From NCBI GenBank assembly GCA_036320915.1, contig JAXBDG010000005.1, forward strand, positions 1,736,001 to 1,800,000: a DNA stretch of 64,000 bases, given 5' to 3'. Positions 35,075-48,000 of this stretch are shown in pieces. Source of the DNA: Linnemannia elongata (Eukaryota > Mortierellomycota > Mortierellomycetes > Mortierellales > Mortierellaceae). Both the position numbers and the translations under genes were made by a program. How positions within the stretch are numbered: the first letter of the stretch is position 1; every line of letters starts with the position of its first letter. The notes beneath the pieces are model-generated. The model searched no databases and was not told the origin of the DNA. It saw only the letters and a program-made list of their open reading frames with translations.

Positions 35075-37330
35075 TTAAACGCGACGTCCGCGGGGGTTGA
35101 TCTGGTTAGGGATCTGGAGCATGGCACAGAAGTCCTCCATCTGGGGGTTCAAGAATGGCAACGCTAAGTGAAAGGAAGATAAAAGCAAGGCGTCAATGAA
35201 CTAAAAACGCGAAAGTGTCAATCAGATAGGAAACCAAAAACAAAAGAAGGGTGTCCAAGAATAACTTACAGTTGTCGTATTTCTGTTGGCGGTTCATTGT
35301 ACGCACTGGATCATGAGGAGGAGAAGTATGTTGGAAGTTGTTGGGAATAGCCAAACCTTGCTTCTGGGTAACGTTCTTCTTGACCCATTCTCTGTTCAGT
35401 TGCAACGTGCTATTAGTTTGCAAATAGAAAAAAAGTACGACACGGCGGTCAGTAAACGACATCCTTTGCGCCAGACAAGTCAAGACCTCAGCGGTCTGCT
35501 TTGGAAACATGTGGTACTTACTGGTCCAACACTGCGTCCTCCAATGGCCTATTTTGCTTGTGGCTGATAGAAAATGATGGAGCCAACGTGCGGACGATAG
35601 CCAGCCACTCTTCATCATAAAAGAACTCCACAGGTCCAGTAGCTTCGGGAAATTCAAGGATTTCGAGAAACTGACGTGTTCCCTCACATTTGTCCAAAGC
35701 CAAGAACTTTGTGCTATCGTATGATCTCTCACCTCCCTTGGGTGGTACCAAAAGGCCATCAACTACTGCTGGTGAACTTGGCACGGCTCCCGTTGTCGCT
35801 GACTCCTTGAGTGCAGGGGTCACCTTAGTCGCATCATCGTCCTCGCCTTCGTCTTCGTCGTCTATGTCAAACTTGATTTCGTCCGGGTTCGAAGCGGGGG
35901 CCGAGTTGCTAGAGACGGTAGCTGTAGAATCCGTCGACAAACTTGCCGCTCCCAATTCTCCTGTAACTTCGTCGGCGTCATCGTCGTCATCATCATCAAA
36001 GGCAATCTCAATTTCGTCCGGGTTCTTGGCCACCTCCTTTGCAGCAATAGCCGCCTCGAGTAATGGTCCAGTCACCATTTCTGCTCCTGTCTGCCCATGC
36101 TTCCAGAAAATCTCTGCGAAGAACTTCACATGCAAGTGCGCCGAGAACCAGTATCTGGGTCTCAGCTTCTCCAGAACACCCTCAAACGCCTTGCTTCCAA
36201 GGGTGTTGCTCTGAATCTATAGGATTAAATTATAATAGTGCGTATGCTTAGTTCAACCGACGGTCAACTCTCACCAGCTGTCTATAAGGAATAATTAGAA
36301 AACGGTTTTGAAATAGTTCAAGCTTACCTCTCCTCTGAAGTAACTTTTCTTCCTGATCAACTCTGCCGTGTTCCCGTAGCGCTCGATGCCAAGAGGCCAG
36401 TCATGTGAAAGAAAAATGTCCATGGGTTCTTTGATCTGCAGCATCTTGTAGACATCGTAGTGGCGGATGTGGTAGATGCTTTTCTTCTGTTGTTCGTTCA
36501 GGGGTATCATCTCGTAGTGTCCCTTCTCGTAGTCGTATTGTTTGTAGATGCCGGACATGCCTCCGATTCTCAAGCCACCAACGTTGATGACGCCTCCGTA
36601 TCCGAGGAAGTAAAATCCAGGAGCAGCCCATCCGCCATGGTACCTATCATCGAAATGCAGACCTTGGTCAATACAATGCAGCACTTGGAAATCGGTATCA
36701 TTCATGGTAATTTAAAAGAAACGACACTACTTACAGTTCGAAGAGATAGTTGCTCGCCTCGTGATTGCCACCAATAAAGATGGTCGGTACAGGGACAGGG
36801 ACTTCCCCGGAGTAATACTTGTGGAATGTGCCTAGGCGAAGATAGCTCCGGGGTACGTTCAACGCATCGATATCCGCTTCGTTTCGAATCGTCTATAGGT
36901 TCGCCAGCAGCATTAAATAAAATAGTGCAAAACAGAGCGTTAGACATTGACATGGGAAAAACGAGGAAAACAGGAGAAAGAACAAGGTACGCGTGAGCTG
37001 TGCAACTCTTCTTTTACCTGAACGTCCCCACAAATCAACAAAAGGTCGACTTTGTAGTTGTTCAAACGCTCGCGTTCTTCGATTGTCCTGTAGATAGCAT
37101 CCAGTTCGCCGTGGCAGCAGCCTTCAATAGCAACCTGGCCCGAGTAGAGGAAGCAGAAAAAAAAGGGTAATGCAGAAGGAGCAACCAAGAAGATCAGTAA
37201 GATGCAAGAGTGTGGGAACGAGTGTCATGCTAGGCGTTGTTCAACTCTTCATGCTGAGTTTCCCAAGCCCATGCGGAATGAGAGTCGAAGGAGATAGGTG
37301 ACACGTGCGTGTATGTGTTCTTACAATCAT
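35075..37330 (-). CDS. RNA lariat debranching enzyme DBR1
   Basis: Cuts the 2'-5' bond of excised intron lariats in the nucleus, starting intron turnover. Exons 37330-37325, 37134-37018, 36892-36735, 36643-36328, 36216-35522, 35391-35270 and 35163-35075 give 500 residues. The metallophosphatase motifs are in order: EGCCHGELD near residue 6, [21 protein letters not shown], the DBR1 lariat-recognition region with [18 protein letters not shown], and [10 protein letters not shown]. The C-terminal extension contains two acidic runs (DDDDDDD and DEDEGEDDD), then the DBR1 C-terminal domain. The start is a 6-nt exon (Met-Ile) with donor GTAAGA joined to GTTGCT at 37134, giving [14 protein letters not shown], which fits the family start. 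This first exon is the least certain part. Confidence 0.93.
37325..37330 (-). other. 6-nt first coding exon of DBR1
   Basis: ATGATT followed by GTAAGA, 190 nt upstream of the exon that begins Val-Ala-Ile-Glu-Gly-Cys-Cys. No Met in frame directly upstream of that exon gives a family-like start without reading through a clear 3' splice site (GGGCCAG). The upstream Met in the continuous frame at 37188 would add a hydrophobic 18-residue segment that DBR1 proteins lack. Confidence 0.65.
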
Positions 37331-37714
37331 AGTACGGGTTGATCGTGCGTGGAAGGCAATGTGTGTGCGTGTGCGGTGTGTGTTTGTTAAGAACAAGAAG
37401 AGTGAAGAGCAAAGAAGAGGAGACAAGAGAGAAGACACAAACGAGAATAAAGGAAAAAGGAAAAAGAGTTGGGCGAGTGCAGCTGGTGGCTTTGCTAATA
37501 AATGATTGAATCCTTTGAAGCGATTTGTGATAGGGGCGTCTTCGTCTTTCCGTATTGCCAACCCTTGCGTTCGCCAGGCGATGCGCAAAGGGTGTAAGAG
37601 TTCATAGAGTGAGTCGGTAGGCGAAAGCGTGCAAAATTTCTAAGGCTTTCAGTATGTTTGTTCTGGTTCTTTTAAGTAGTCGTTTTTCCTTTTTATTCTC
37701 TATACAGATATGGC
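37331..37714. other. Intergenic region between DBR1 and the PAK gene
   Basis: This 384-bp stretch lies between the DBR1 start and the stop of the PAK gene on the same strand. It contains a purine-rich segment on the plus strand near 37,380-37,470 (CT-rich on the coding strand of DBR1), consistent with its promoter. No gene is recognised. Confidence 0.5.
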
Positions 37715-38870
37715 CTAATGTGCTCCACTGAAGAGCTGCTGCAATGACGATGGAGGTCCTGCCTTCCTGAGGAAATCGTGCTATTGTATGTCATTTAACA
37801 AAGAGAATGGGACACCGTCAGTATCGGCCAGCACAACCATCATATAATAACCATACTCGTGAAAAAAAAAGAAAAAAAAAAGATAAAAGGCATACCTCGA
37901 GCAGCGATTTGGAAGCGGCACGGCTTCGGACGTCGACACATAGACAGACCGCCAAGAAGTTCTTGAGCTCAGAGCTAAGCGTCTCAGGGTTCTTCAGCGT
38001 AGGTGTTCCGTTGGTGGCAATCAAATACAGCGCCTTCAGGGGTTCCTCGTCCATGTATGGTGGTTCCTGTTCAATCATCTCAATCGCCATGATACCCAGA
38101 GACCAGACATCGACCTTGGCGCCATACTGCTTCTGCTTGACGACCTCTGGTGCCATCCAATATGATGTTCCGACCAGTGTTGCACGCTTGTTCTTTTGGT
38201 CCGTCAACTTGGCACAAAATCCGAAATCGGCTATTGTTGTCGTAAAGGATCAAAGTACCACGATGTTAATTTTTTTTGCTATTCCTTGATCTGCGCGAAT
38301 GTCCTTGAGCAAAAGATCTCGACTGCAGTCCCCAGAGTCGACTTACTAATCTTGACATGACCGTATGCGTCCACGAGAACGTTATCCGACTTGATATCGC
38401 GATGGATAATATTTTGACTGTGAAGATGTTGCAGTCCCTTGCATGTCTATCGAGTCGGAATGAACACGAGGCACAAGCATATCGTTAGCGCTTGCTCCGA
38501 TTATCCTTGCTCCTCGGTAAACTTCTCGCTACTGGCATGACCCTGAATCCTGCTTGCTTTCTAGTCTTACCTCGTTACAGACGGTGGCGATCTGACTTTC
38601 TGTAAACTTGTTGTTCTCAATGACATCTGTCAGAGCTCCGCCTCCCATGTACTCCATGACGACCCACAACTCGTGTCCTCTGACCAAGAATGAATCCAGA
38701 TAGTTGACAATGTTGGGATGGCTGGATTCCTTCATGATCAAAATTTCGTTAACGACAAGCTCTTTCTTGGGCTGAAGGGCAAGATCCATCTGCTTGACCG
38801 CCACCTTGGAGTTTGTCGACAGATGCTTAGCCACATACACCGATCCCGAAGCACTAAGATAAACAAGAAT

Positions 38871-38914
<44 letters not shown>

Positions 38915-41466
38915 GGCATTCTTGTCAGTCTCCCGAATGGTACCAGTCCTGACATTTTATGGATCTGCATAAAAATGTTGCAGTAGTTACCCTTGTCCGA
39001 CTTTCTTGATCTTGCTGTACAAGGTGTTGGGGTCTCCACAAGAGACGACACTCCTCAGCTTCTCCATCACCTGGGCCTCGGTCATGGTCGAGATACGACG
39101 CTCGACTGCAACCCTGCCTGCTCCATGTCCATTCAACGCCGCTGCCGCATCCGCAACTCCTCCGCTGTACTCGTGAATAGGCCTCTCACCATCAGCGTAA
39201 TTGTCAGCAGCATGGTGATGATGATGAGCTCCAAGACCTGGAAGCGGAGGACGAGATTCCGAAGGCGAAGTCACCGGTGAGGGCTGTTGAAGTGTTTTTT
39301 GAAGAATGGGTGTCATGGACAGATGTTAGACTCGGCAACTGTAGATGTTGGTGGCGTTCGTGTGGAGACTGGGTTCAAGGAGGCGATCACGGAGAGCGGT
39401 TCTCTGGTAGCCTTTCTTTCGGCACCCATGTTGTGGTGAACAATTGGAAAATAAGAAGCATAAAAAACAAAACGTGTCTCTCCTTTTCGTCGTTTTCCTT
39501 TTTGCCCTTTCTTTTTTTCAATGCATGTCCTTCTCTTCTTAGCCTCTCTCTCTTTTCCGTTATTTTTCTTCCTCCCTCGTGTTCATTAGCAATTCAAAAC
39601 AGGACTTACAATTGGCGAAGGCGGTGTGTAAGTTGGGCGCTGAGCAGTTGTCTTGTTCTATTGAAAACAAAGAAGAAACAAAGATAGAAAAAAAAAGAAA
39701 AAAGAAAAAAGGTCAACTTTGGGCGTTAGCTAATCCTGTCTGATTGTCTGTCTGCTGGACACATGGCAGGGTCGCATCCAATTTCATTTATGGTTGCAAT
39801 TTATCCAAAACATGCACACACGGATAGAGACGATAAACAGCAAAAAGGAAAACCACAAAAACGGCAAACGACAAGAGACACATAAAGAGGCAGCAATAGA
39901 GCACACCACCATCTACAAACAAGAAAACACAAACAAACTGACACATACCTCGTGGAGGTTGTCAATGCTCTGTGAGCGCTCTGGGATATGAGGTCTCAAA
40001 TGCTCCTCTGGCCGGTCAGGACGCTGCGGGCGTTCGGGGCGATGATTGGCAGAGGATGACGAGGAAGAGGATGGAGGAGAAGGAGGGCCTGCCTTGGGGA
40101 TCAGATGGAGGTATCTACGGTCACCCTCAGCATCGGCAGGAATGGCTCCCTCGAACTCCTGCTCATTGCGCTTGGTCTCATCTGTGTAGAACCCTAGAAC
40201 TTCGAGAACAGCCTGAGGGTTGTTGGCATAGTCCTCTTTGGTGATAGCCGATCCTGTCAGCAGTTTGGTCCACGTCTCGGGCAATCCCTGTTTTGTTCAG
40301 CATGAGTAGCATTAATATCAGGGAGACACACAGCAGCAATGCAAACAAGGGGGGGAAGAAGGTGAAGATAAGTGGAGGTGATGGAGGAGGAGGAAGAGGA
40401 GTTAGAGAGTTAGAGCGAGAATTAGTGTCAGATCCTAATAACAGCTTGCATATTAAAGTATCGTCCCCACTCTCTTTATGTCATGAGCACAGCAAACGCA
40501 GAGAAGCAGCAAACCAGGCGAAAGCAAAACGCAAACAAGAGGCAAAGGGCGGGACGTACAGTGAAATCACCAGTGTGGGGATCGAATCCGACATGGACCT
40601 TGTGGACGAAATCGGTTGGGCTCGAGACACCGAGCAGGGGCGATCGTGAGTAAATCTCATGCATCCACGAATAGAGCTCCTCTTCGTTCTTGCAGGAGAT
40701 AAAGAAGCTGCGGTCTTTGGTGATGAGCTCAAAGCAGTAGGTTTTCAAGTCCGTTCGGGAGACTGCAGAGATGTCCTCCAAGGGAACAATGACAACCGCA
40801 TGGGGGGTTGACTATACCAATAGCAATGAATAAAAGGGTCGATACAAGGGGGGGATGTTAGTCGTGTTTACGCTTCTGTTGAACAAAAAAGAAACGTGGG
40901 ACGGAAGGGTCCGCGCAATTTCTTCTTATTGTTGATGTTGATGTTGATGATGCCAAATGGATAAGCATGGCAATGCAGATATGATTCAGGGCAACCAACA
41001 AAGCACACACCTACACACACACACAAAACAAAACAATAATAAAAAGAAAATAATCGATCGCTCAAGATGGACGTTGTCCAATTTGACTCTTTCCTTCAAT
41101 TCCTCCCTTGTGCTGTAAGACCATTCAATCGCCCAAAGTGAACCCATGGTCACTTTCCAATAACTCGCAGGATACAAAAAACAACGGTCTTTAACTCATA
41201 AAGAGGGTCAATTGGCAGAGATACGATCTACTCACCTCGTTGCGATGAAAGCTCAGCTTGAACTCGCGCAAAGCCATGTATCGCTTGGACCAGATAAAGG
41301 CCTTAAGGCCTTCTTCTTTTAGAGAGATGAAACCATGCTTCAGTACACCAGAAGTCGGTGCATTATCCTGAGGCGAATGGTGGTGACCGTTGTGGTTGTG
41401 GTGTTGTTGTATGGGTGTCAATTCCTTGTATTTGGCGAGTGGGTTGGAGTCGTCGGTGGCCAACAT
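37715..41466 (-). CDS. p21-activated kinase with PH domain (Cla4 type)
   Basis: Cdc42-activated Ser/Thr kinase of polarity, septation and hyphal growth. Nine exons: 41466-41236, 40811-40560, 40287-39949, 39657-39610, 39283-38991, 38853-38571, 38446-38347, 38230-37896 and 37780-37715, total 648 residues. A PH domain spans about 38-135 ([11 protein letters not shown] to the SWMHEIY helix). The CRIB motif at about 139-170 reads [16 protein letters not shown] then TGDFTGLPETW. A Pro/Ser/His-rich linker follows. The kinase domain starts near 375 ([15 protein letters not shown]), with HRDIKSDN at 497-504, TDFG at 516-519 and [11 protein letters not shown]. The PH-CRIB-kinase order identifies the Cla4 branch rather than Ste20. 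The intron before exon 6 contains a 41-base A run on the plus strand. Confidence 0.95.
38872..38912. repeat. A41 homopolymer in the PAK intron
   Basis: 41 uninterrupted A on the plus strand, equal to a T run upstream of the acceptor at 38854 on the coding strand, so it forms an extreme polypyrimidine tract. Length is likely unstable. Confidence 0.9.
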
Positions 41467-43190
41467 TGTTACTGTAAAATAGATAAGAACCTGAGGAAGA
41501 AAGGAAGAAGGGAAGAAAGGAAGAGTGGGAGGTGGTGTGGGAGGAAGGAAGAGAGAGAAGGGAAGAAAGAGAGAGAATGCTTGTATTTTTTCTCTGTTCT
41601 TATTTTAGCCGGAGTATGAAGCCGAAAGTAAAAGAAAATAAGCGACAAAAGGGAAGAAACCTAGTGTCGAGATGGAATAGTGTGATGGCTAACGGAAAAG
41701 GGTGATGGTGATGGTCGTGGAGGTGGGCTAAGTCTGATGGAAAACTGAGAAAGAAGGAGAAGACTCGACGGTCAGAGAGAGTGTGGGAGTGTGCGAGTGA
41801 GTATGTGTGAAAGGAAAGGAAGAAGAGAAGAGGAGAGATGAAGAGAGAAGGTTAGAGATGGACGATGGAAAGAAAATAAGTTAAAAAAAAAAAAACGACT
41901 ACTGAAAACAAGGGGAGGATGGACACAGTGAGAGGAGAACAGAGTGGGATACAGAGAGAGAGACAGAGGGAGAGAGTAGGCAACAAGGGCTAAGGTTGGA
42001 CAAAAGGTAAAAAAAAAGAGGTGCGATAGGCTATGGTCTGTCCAATGGGTGGGTTGATTTAAAATGAAAAAAAATGAAATGAAAAAGCACGCATGTTTAT
42101 AAGTATGCTATGATGGGCAATGGCACAGACAAAGCAAAGCGAAGCAACAGGACATGGCCTGGCCTCTACAACAACAACCATACACTCCCATATTCCCTCC
42201 AGAGGCTCCCAGGTCAAAATAATAAAAAGTGCTCACTCAAACGGACCCGCACACCTTTTTTTTTATTTTATTTTTTTGCTCCCATCCATCCACACATCCC
42301 CCATGGCCAAAAATGCTTGGGCATGGAACCTTTTCTCGTTTTGCGCCTTTTTAACCCACCTCCCCTGCCTTTCCCTTTTTCATTTCTCGCTCTTCCTTCC
42401 TCTCCTCTTTTCTTTCCTTCTCCCCTCTTCCCTTTTCTAGTATACATCGCCTTCATTTTCCCCGTTCATCCATAGTTTCTTATCTCACTTCAAAAATATA
42501 CATTGTTCGCATTCGGGTCTAAAATAAGAATGGCTTGCAGTCGATGTTGTGCGGTTTAGATGAACAGGATCGACTATACAAAGATATGATTATCATTCCC
42601 TTTTTTCATTCTTTCTTTTCATTTTCTGCTCGACGCCGATGTTTGTTTGTGCGTTTGGCTTACTTGCTTGCAACGCTATTGGTTTATGTTTTTAGACACC
42701 ACGGGTACAAGAAGAAAGAAGGATCCCCCGTTGAAAAACAATTGGTCAGCAAGCTCAAAGGGAGGGAGTGAGCAGGGGCACCGCACCGCGCGCCGTTTAC
42801 TCCATCGATCCATTCATCGAGAATGTTTATCAGGTCGCGATTCAGTGAAACAAAGAAGGTTGCTGATTTGGTCTACTCTGCTGATCGTTTGTTGGCTGGT
42901 GGGTGATGGTGGTGCCTGAATTTTTCTCCTTCCTATTTGGCGATTCGCATTTTCTCTTATTGACCGATCCCTATCTGACAGCGAACTATCTCATTTCTCC
43001 CTCCCCACCTGACCAAGTCCGACTTTCCTTCCTTTCCAGACCAACAACACACACCGCTCACACTCCATACAGATAAACGCACACTCGCACTGTACATAAC
43101 CCTCCTTCCTCCATCCTTTCATCTCTCCTTTTTCCCTCTAATTAACCTTGCATTCATCTCTCATCAAACACATTCCCCTTCACAGTACCC
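41467..43190. promoter_or_regulatory. Divergent promoter region, PAK and ING genes
   Basis: 1.7 kb between divergent start codons. The left part (about 41,490-41,990) is GA-rich on the plus strand, and the right part (about 42,240-42,450 and 42,930-43,190) is CT-rich on the plus strand, so each gene has a pyrimidine-rich leader on its own coding strand. No gene is supported in between. Confidence 0.45.
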
Positions 43191-44833
43191 ATGATGTCCA
43201 ATAACCCACCCATGACCGCCGGCGAGTTCCTCGAAGAATATATCGAGAGTAAGTCCCAGTCGCTATTGTATCTGCGCCAAGCAATTTTTTTCCTACTGAG
43301 GGCGGAAACGAAAAAAAAAAATGCACCTTGCCCCAGACTAACGCAACAAGCCACCGACCATACCACCCTCATACCCTTGTCCTACAACTCTATACTCATT
43401 TTTTTTTTTTTTTCTCTAGGTCTCGAGAATCTACCTTCAGAAGTTCAGCAAGGTCTTCAAGAACTCGGCAAAGCCGACGCCCAATACTTTGGTAACATTC
43501 ATTCTTCTTTTCACTCTGCTATCTTCTTCTTGTCCACCGCAAGCTGCAAACTGCCATCATGAAACAATAGCTGACTAATCCAATCCCACTCTTTTTTTCC
43601 ATTGCCTTCCTTCCCTTTTTCCTTCTTTCTTCTTTGACCAATAGATCTGAGAGAGTCATATCGTGGTCATTGGAAAAAATACACAAAGAGCGCCAAGCGG
43701 TCAAGCATACCTGCAGAGGAGGATGCAAACCTGGTCGCCGCACGTCTCAACATCGAGAAGGAGTACTGTGCCGCCATGCGTAAAGTCGACCAAAAGATTG
43801 AATACAGTCTTAAACTCTACGATCTCGTATGTCTTTTGCTTGTCCTGTTTACTACTGCTGCACTACTTGAGTATAATATTTGTGGCCTAACATCCTGTAC
43901 TTTTTTCTATATCTTCTATGCGTAGATCAACCGCCAGATTGTTCGTCTGGATGAAGAGACACAGAGACTAGGAATCGACCTCCAGGACCCGGGTGAAGTG
44001 AAGAAAGGTACGAATGACTACACCATACAACCCCGAATATCCTCTCTTTCCCTCGCACTTGCTTTGCCACCAACTTGCGAACCATACATATCCTTTGCAA
44101 ATGAACCTGTAATGTTGACACAGCTCTCTCTTCCTATACCGACCTCATGCCATTGCACTTTGGTCTCGCTCTTTGCTCTTTTTGTATTGCTCAAAACAAT
44201 CAAAATCGTATACATGGATGATGATGAATTGCCCGCCATAAGTCAATCTGGATGTAGCTTCCGCCAATAGAGGTAACCGGCCGCCAATGGCCCTCCAAAC
44301 TCATCCCTACCACTCACATCCACAAATCCCAGCAAATCAACAACATCCTATCTATTCATCACCCTCCTGCATAACCGTCGATACCCCCCTCACCTAGACA
44401 ACAATTTATTTACAACGCTATTTTAAACCTCCTTTTTCTAACCTATAGATCGCAAGAGCCAGAAGGGTCCAATGTCGGCACCGAGAAGCAACCCATCCGG
44501 CAGAAAGCGTGGCGCGGGCGCCATCATGATGGACATTGACCCCAACGAGCCCCTCTACTGCATCTGTCAGCAGGTCTCCTACGGCGACATGGTTGGCTGT
44601 GACAACGATTCTGTAAGTTTGTACTTATACTTCTGGTCCTTGATTTGAATATGGAAAGAATTGAAACCTAGGTCTGTGCTAACACATATTATACTACCTT
44701 TTGGCTTTTTTTCTCTTACATTGGACAGTGCGACAAGGAGTGGTTCCATTATGGCTGTGTTGGTTTGAAGGAGCCTCCGATCGGAAAGTGGTATTGCGCC
44801 ACCTGCCTCGCCAACATGAAGAACCGCAAGTAG
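43191..44833 (+). CDS. ING-family PHD-finger protein (Yng2/Pho23-like)
   Basis: Reads H3K4me3 through its PHD finger and serves as a subunit of histone acetyltransferase or deacetylase complexes in the nucleus. Six exons: 43191-43248, 43420-43491, 43645-43826, 43926-44007, 44449-44612 and 44729-44833, total 220 residues. The N-terminal ING helix pair (about 10-115) starts [19 protein letters not shown] and continues through [11 protein letters not shown] basic linker (GRKRGAG) follows, then the C-terminal PHD finger from about 168 with the Cys4-His-Cys3 pattern ([30 protein letters not shown]). The [17 protein letters not shown] core is typical of ING. Whether it belongs to NuA4 or Rpd3L cannot be told from sequence alone. 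Convergent with the GRAM/VASt gene 200 bp downstream. A 441-nt intron precedes exon 5. Confidence 0.93.
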
Positions 44834-45033
44834 TAAAAAAATGTGGAATATGTGGCCTTGAATCGACAAAAGCCGTTCAAACATGTACGCCCAAAGGTGT
44901 CGATAGCCCTCCAGCTGCTTCCTTTTTCTTCAACAAATAAAGTAACAACAAAATTTGCAAAAGACAACAATCATCGTGGTTTTATTTGTTTGCGTTGTCG
45001 TTTCAAGTAGTGGTGGTATGATGATGGGTGGTG

Positions 45034-48000
45034 TTACAGTTCTTGGGACGCGCTGCCACGTTCCACAGCCTTCTCCAAGGCTTCAAGTTGTTGCTGAAGT
45101 TCGTTAATCCTGGCCTGCAGTTTCGCCTCCGTTAATGCTGATGCTGATGAGGATGATGATGATGTTGATGATGTGTGGTCGTTGAAGTCGCTGTCGTTGT
45201 CGTTGTCGTTACGCTCTTGTTTCCGCACCCGGTTCCATTCTCTACCAGCCGCTGCACGCTGATACCGGCGGTGTCTCTCTTCCCGCTCCGTGAGCCAAGC
45301 CCACATTGCCTCCTCCTGGTCTCGTGTGTACCCATTGTCGCCAAAGCTATCGTATTCCACCCCACCATAGTAACCGCCCTTGGATGGTGGCGCCATGTGT
45401 GACCGACTGCCGCCACCCCTCTGCTCTGCAAAGACGTCGCTCTGAATCTTCTCGATCTGAGAGGTCACGCTCGAGATCTGGAACCAGATATAGACGTTGG
45501 CCAGCATCACGATCACCAAGACCGCCATCAGAGCCATGTGAGATGCTCCCTCGCCATCCGGACCCGTCGAGAAGGAAGCCATGATGCTAGAGAGCAATCC
45601 AGCGGCTCCACCACTGGCACCATTCTTTCCTGCAGACTGTTGTGCAGTGGTGGCGGGACCCTTCTCAGACTTGCCGTTCTCCATCGAAGGTTGCGCAGGT
45701 GCATGCTGGTGGTTTTGCTTAGTCCTTGCGCGATCCTGCGTTGGGATGGTCGTTCTGCTTGGAGTGGGAGCTCTCCTACTTGCATCAGACGTAGGTGGTA
45801 CGGAGGCGGATCCCGTGCTAGCTCCGCCAAACTCCTCTGGATGGGCAGCAATATGCTTACGAATGCTCGAGTTCAGCTCCTTGTAATGTGTTCCCATTCC
45901 CTCTGCGGCGCCCTTCTCGATCTGACCCTTGATCCAACTACTCTTGGTGAACTCGACAGCTCCGGTAACAACCACTAGCACCTGGTTGGGGCCAGCCCAG
46001 GTAATGCAGGTTCGGCACTTGGTCGTAAAGCTTCCTCCAGAGGGGACATCCGGTGTCGAGGTTGTTGTGACAGTCGAGACATGGTCGTCAAAGTTCTTGT
46101 ACTCGCATACGTCTGTCAGGATTGCCTTGGTCGTCTTGGGTCCGATTGGCATACCCAACCACTTTGTATACTTGGTCACCTTGGTTGAGGTTCCATCGCC
46201 AGCATCCTTCCAGGCCTCTTCCTGCACGTCTGCTCCCTTCATGGCCTCGTTGGTCAGGAAACTCTTGCTAAAGTTGGAATCGAACAAGAGTTTCCACATG
46301 CTCTCGACCGTTCCTGGGTATGTTTCCGACAAGAACGAGTTGGCGTAGTGTCGGCCGTCCTTGGAACACTTGCAGGTTGTGGGTGCATGGCTGGCTCCTG
46401 CACCTGCCGGTGCTCCTCCATCTGCTGATGAGGATGATGCTGCTGCCGCTGGAGCACTTCCATTAGCCACCGCATGGCCGTTAGTCTTGATGGAGAGGCT
46501 GTTAGGCGCAGACTCTGATGCCGAACGTCCGCTTCGGGGATGATCCTCCAAGTCAAAGGTCGATTTGCTGGTGGGACTGGCCTGCTGCTTGAAATCAAAC
46601 GATGTCGGTCGAGGAGGCAACTCGGACTGAGACCGACCTCTTCCTTTACGTGTACTCTCTGTTGCCGTACCTAGGTGACGCAATCCATGATTAAAACAGA
46701 ATGACATCCCGAGTTAGCTAATACTTCTCGACTTTTTTTTTTTCTTGATCCGGCATTTTTCGAAGTCAAAGCGGCATTGTTATCATGATATCTCGTTGCT
46801 TGTCGCGAAAATTACCGTGACGACCGTCATCATCTGGAAGAATGGGAGCAATGACCTCTGTTAACACATTTGAGCGCAAGACGGAGAGACCACTTCGGTC
46901 AGTTTCTTCTTACTCTCCATCATTATCGCAAATTCTATTACAATCATAACAGAAGCAAAACATTTGTAATTACCCTTGAAGATCTTCTTGACGGTAGACC
47001 GCTTTGAGCCACGTCGACGTGATCCAACAGACGACTTGCCATCCATGTCCTCGCCAGTCTCCCAGTCGGCCTCGTCTGCAGTCCAATTCTGAGACGCCGA
47101 TGAGGATCGCCTGTGTCGGTTCCTCCGCGAGTCGGAAGCTGGTCGGGCCGAAATGAACGAGTCGGCGTCGTCGTCATCATGTAACGTGACGTTTGATCGG
47201 TTCTGGCGAAAATAGGCGTTGTTGTGGGCCGCTGAGGCATTGGCTGCACAAGGAAACGACTTTCTCCATGCTGCCATCAAAAGGTCGTGTGCTGCATCGC
47301 GAGACAAGAACGAGGCGAAAAAGTGACCCTTGGTGTTGGTTGTTGTTACGATGCTGATGGCGTTAGGGATCACAAATGCCGTAAGTCGTTTTTCGATAGC
47401 CGTGATCTCGGAGAACGCAATGACCAACTAGTTGGTATCAAAGAGAGACAAGGAGAGAAAGTAGAGGGGATACGGAGATGAAGAAAAAGAGGAGAGGCTC
47501 GGTTAATATCAATTGATAACAATATGTTGGATCACCCTTGTCTTTGACTGCCCCGGCACAAGATGATACTATTTGCACGAAAACAACAGGGGAAAGGAAC
47601 CAAAACAAATGCAACGGCTTGGCCTATATCATTCATTCTTTTCCGGATTAGACTGGGGCTTTAGGAAAGCCATGTACAATAACACTTACGTTGGTGACCC
47701 ATCCAAAGATGTTGGCGTTGAAGCAGACATGGTTCTCGCTGATATAAAGTCGGCCCTGCACCAAAATTTCTTTCTGGAGAGCACAACCGTAATCTATTTT
47801 AGATTTTTAATGTTCAAAGAGGCTGTAAGCAAACTGAGATCGAAGTGCGATGGATGTACGAAGCAATATTGTAAGGTACAAATGCACAAAGACAAAGACG
47901 AAGACAAACAAAGAAAAGAAGGAGCCGCTATGACAATGAAAACGAGGTGGCCTGATGTTTGATTCATTTTTCAGTGGGCACACGAGATGTATAGAAGAAC

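Noticed and set aside
36275..36281. A 7-nt acceptor-exon-donor arrangement inside a DBR1 intron (TATAG, 7 bases, GTGAGA)
   Set aside because: Inclusion would shift the reading frame, whereas direct joining of 36328 to 36216 gives the conserved [12 protein letters not shown] sequence with correct length. It shows that such mini-arrangements also arise by chance, so the Ras case rests on frame repair and family alignment.
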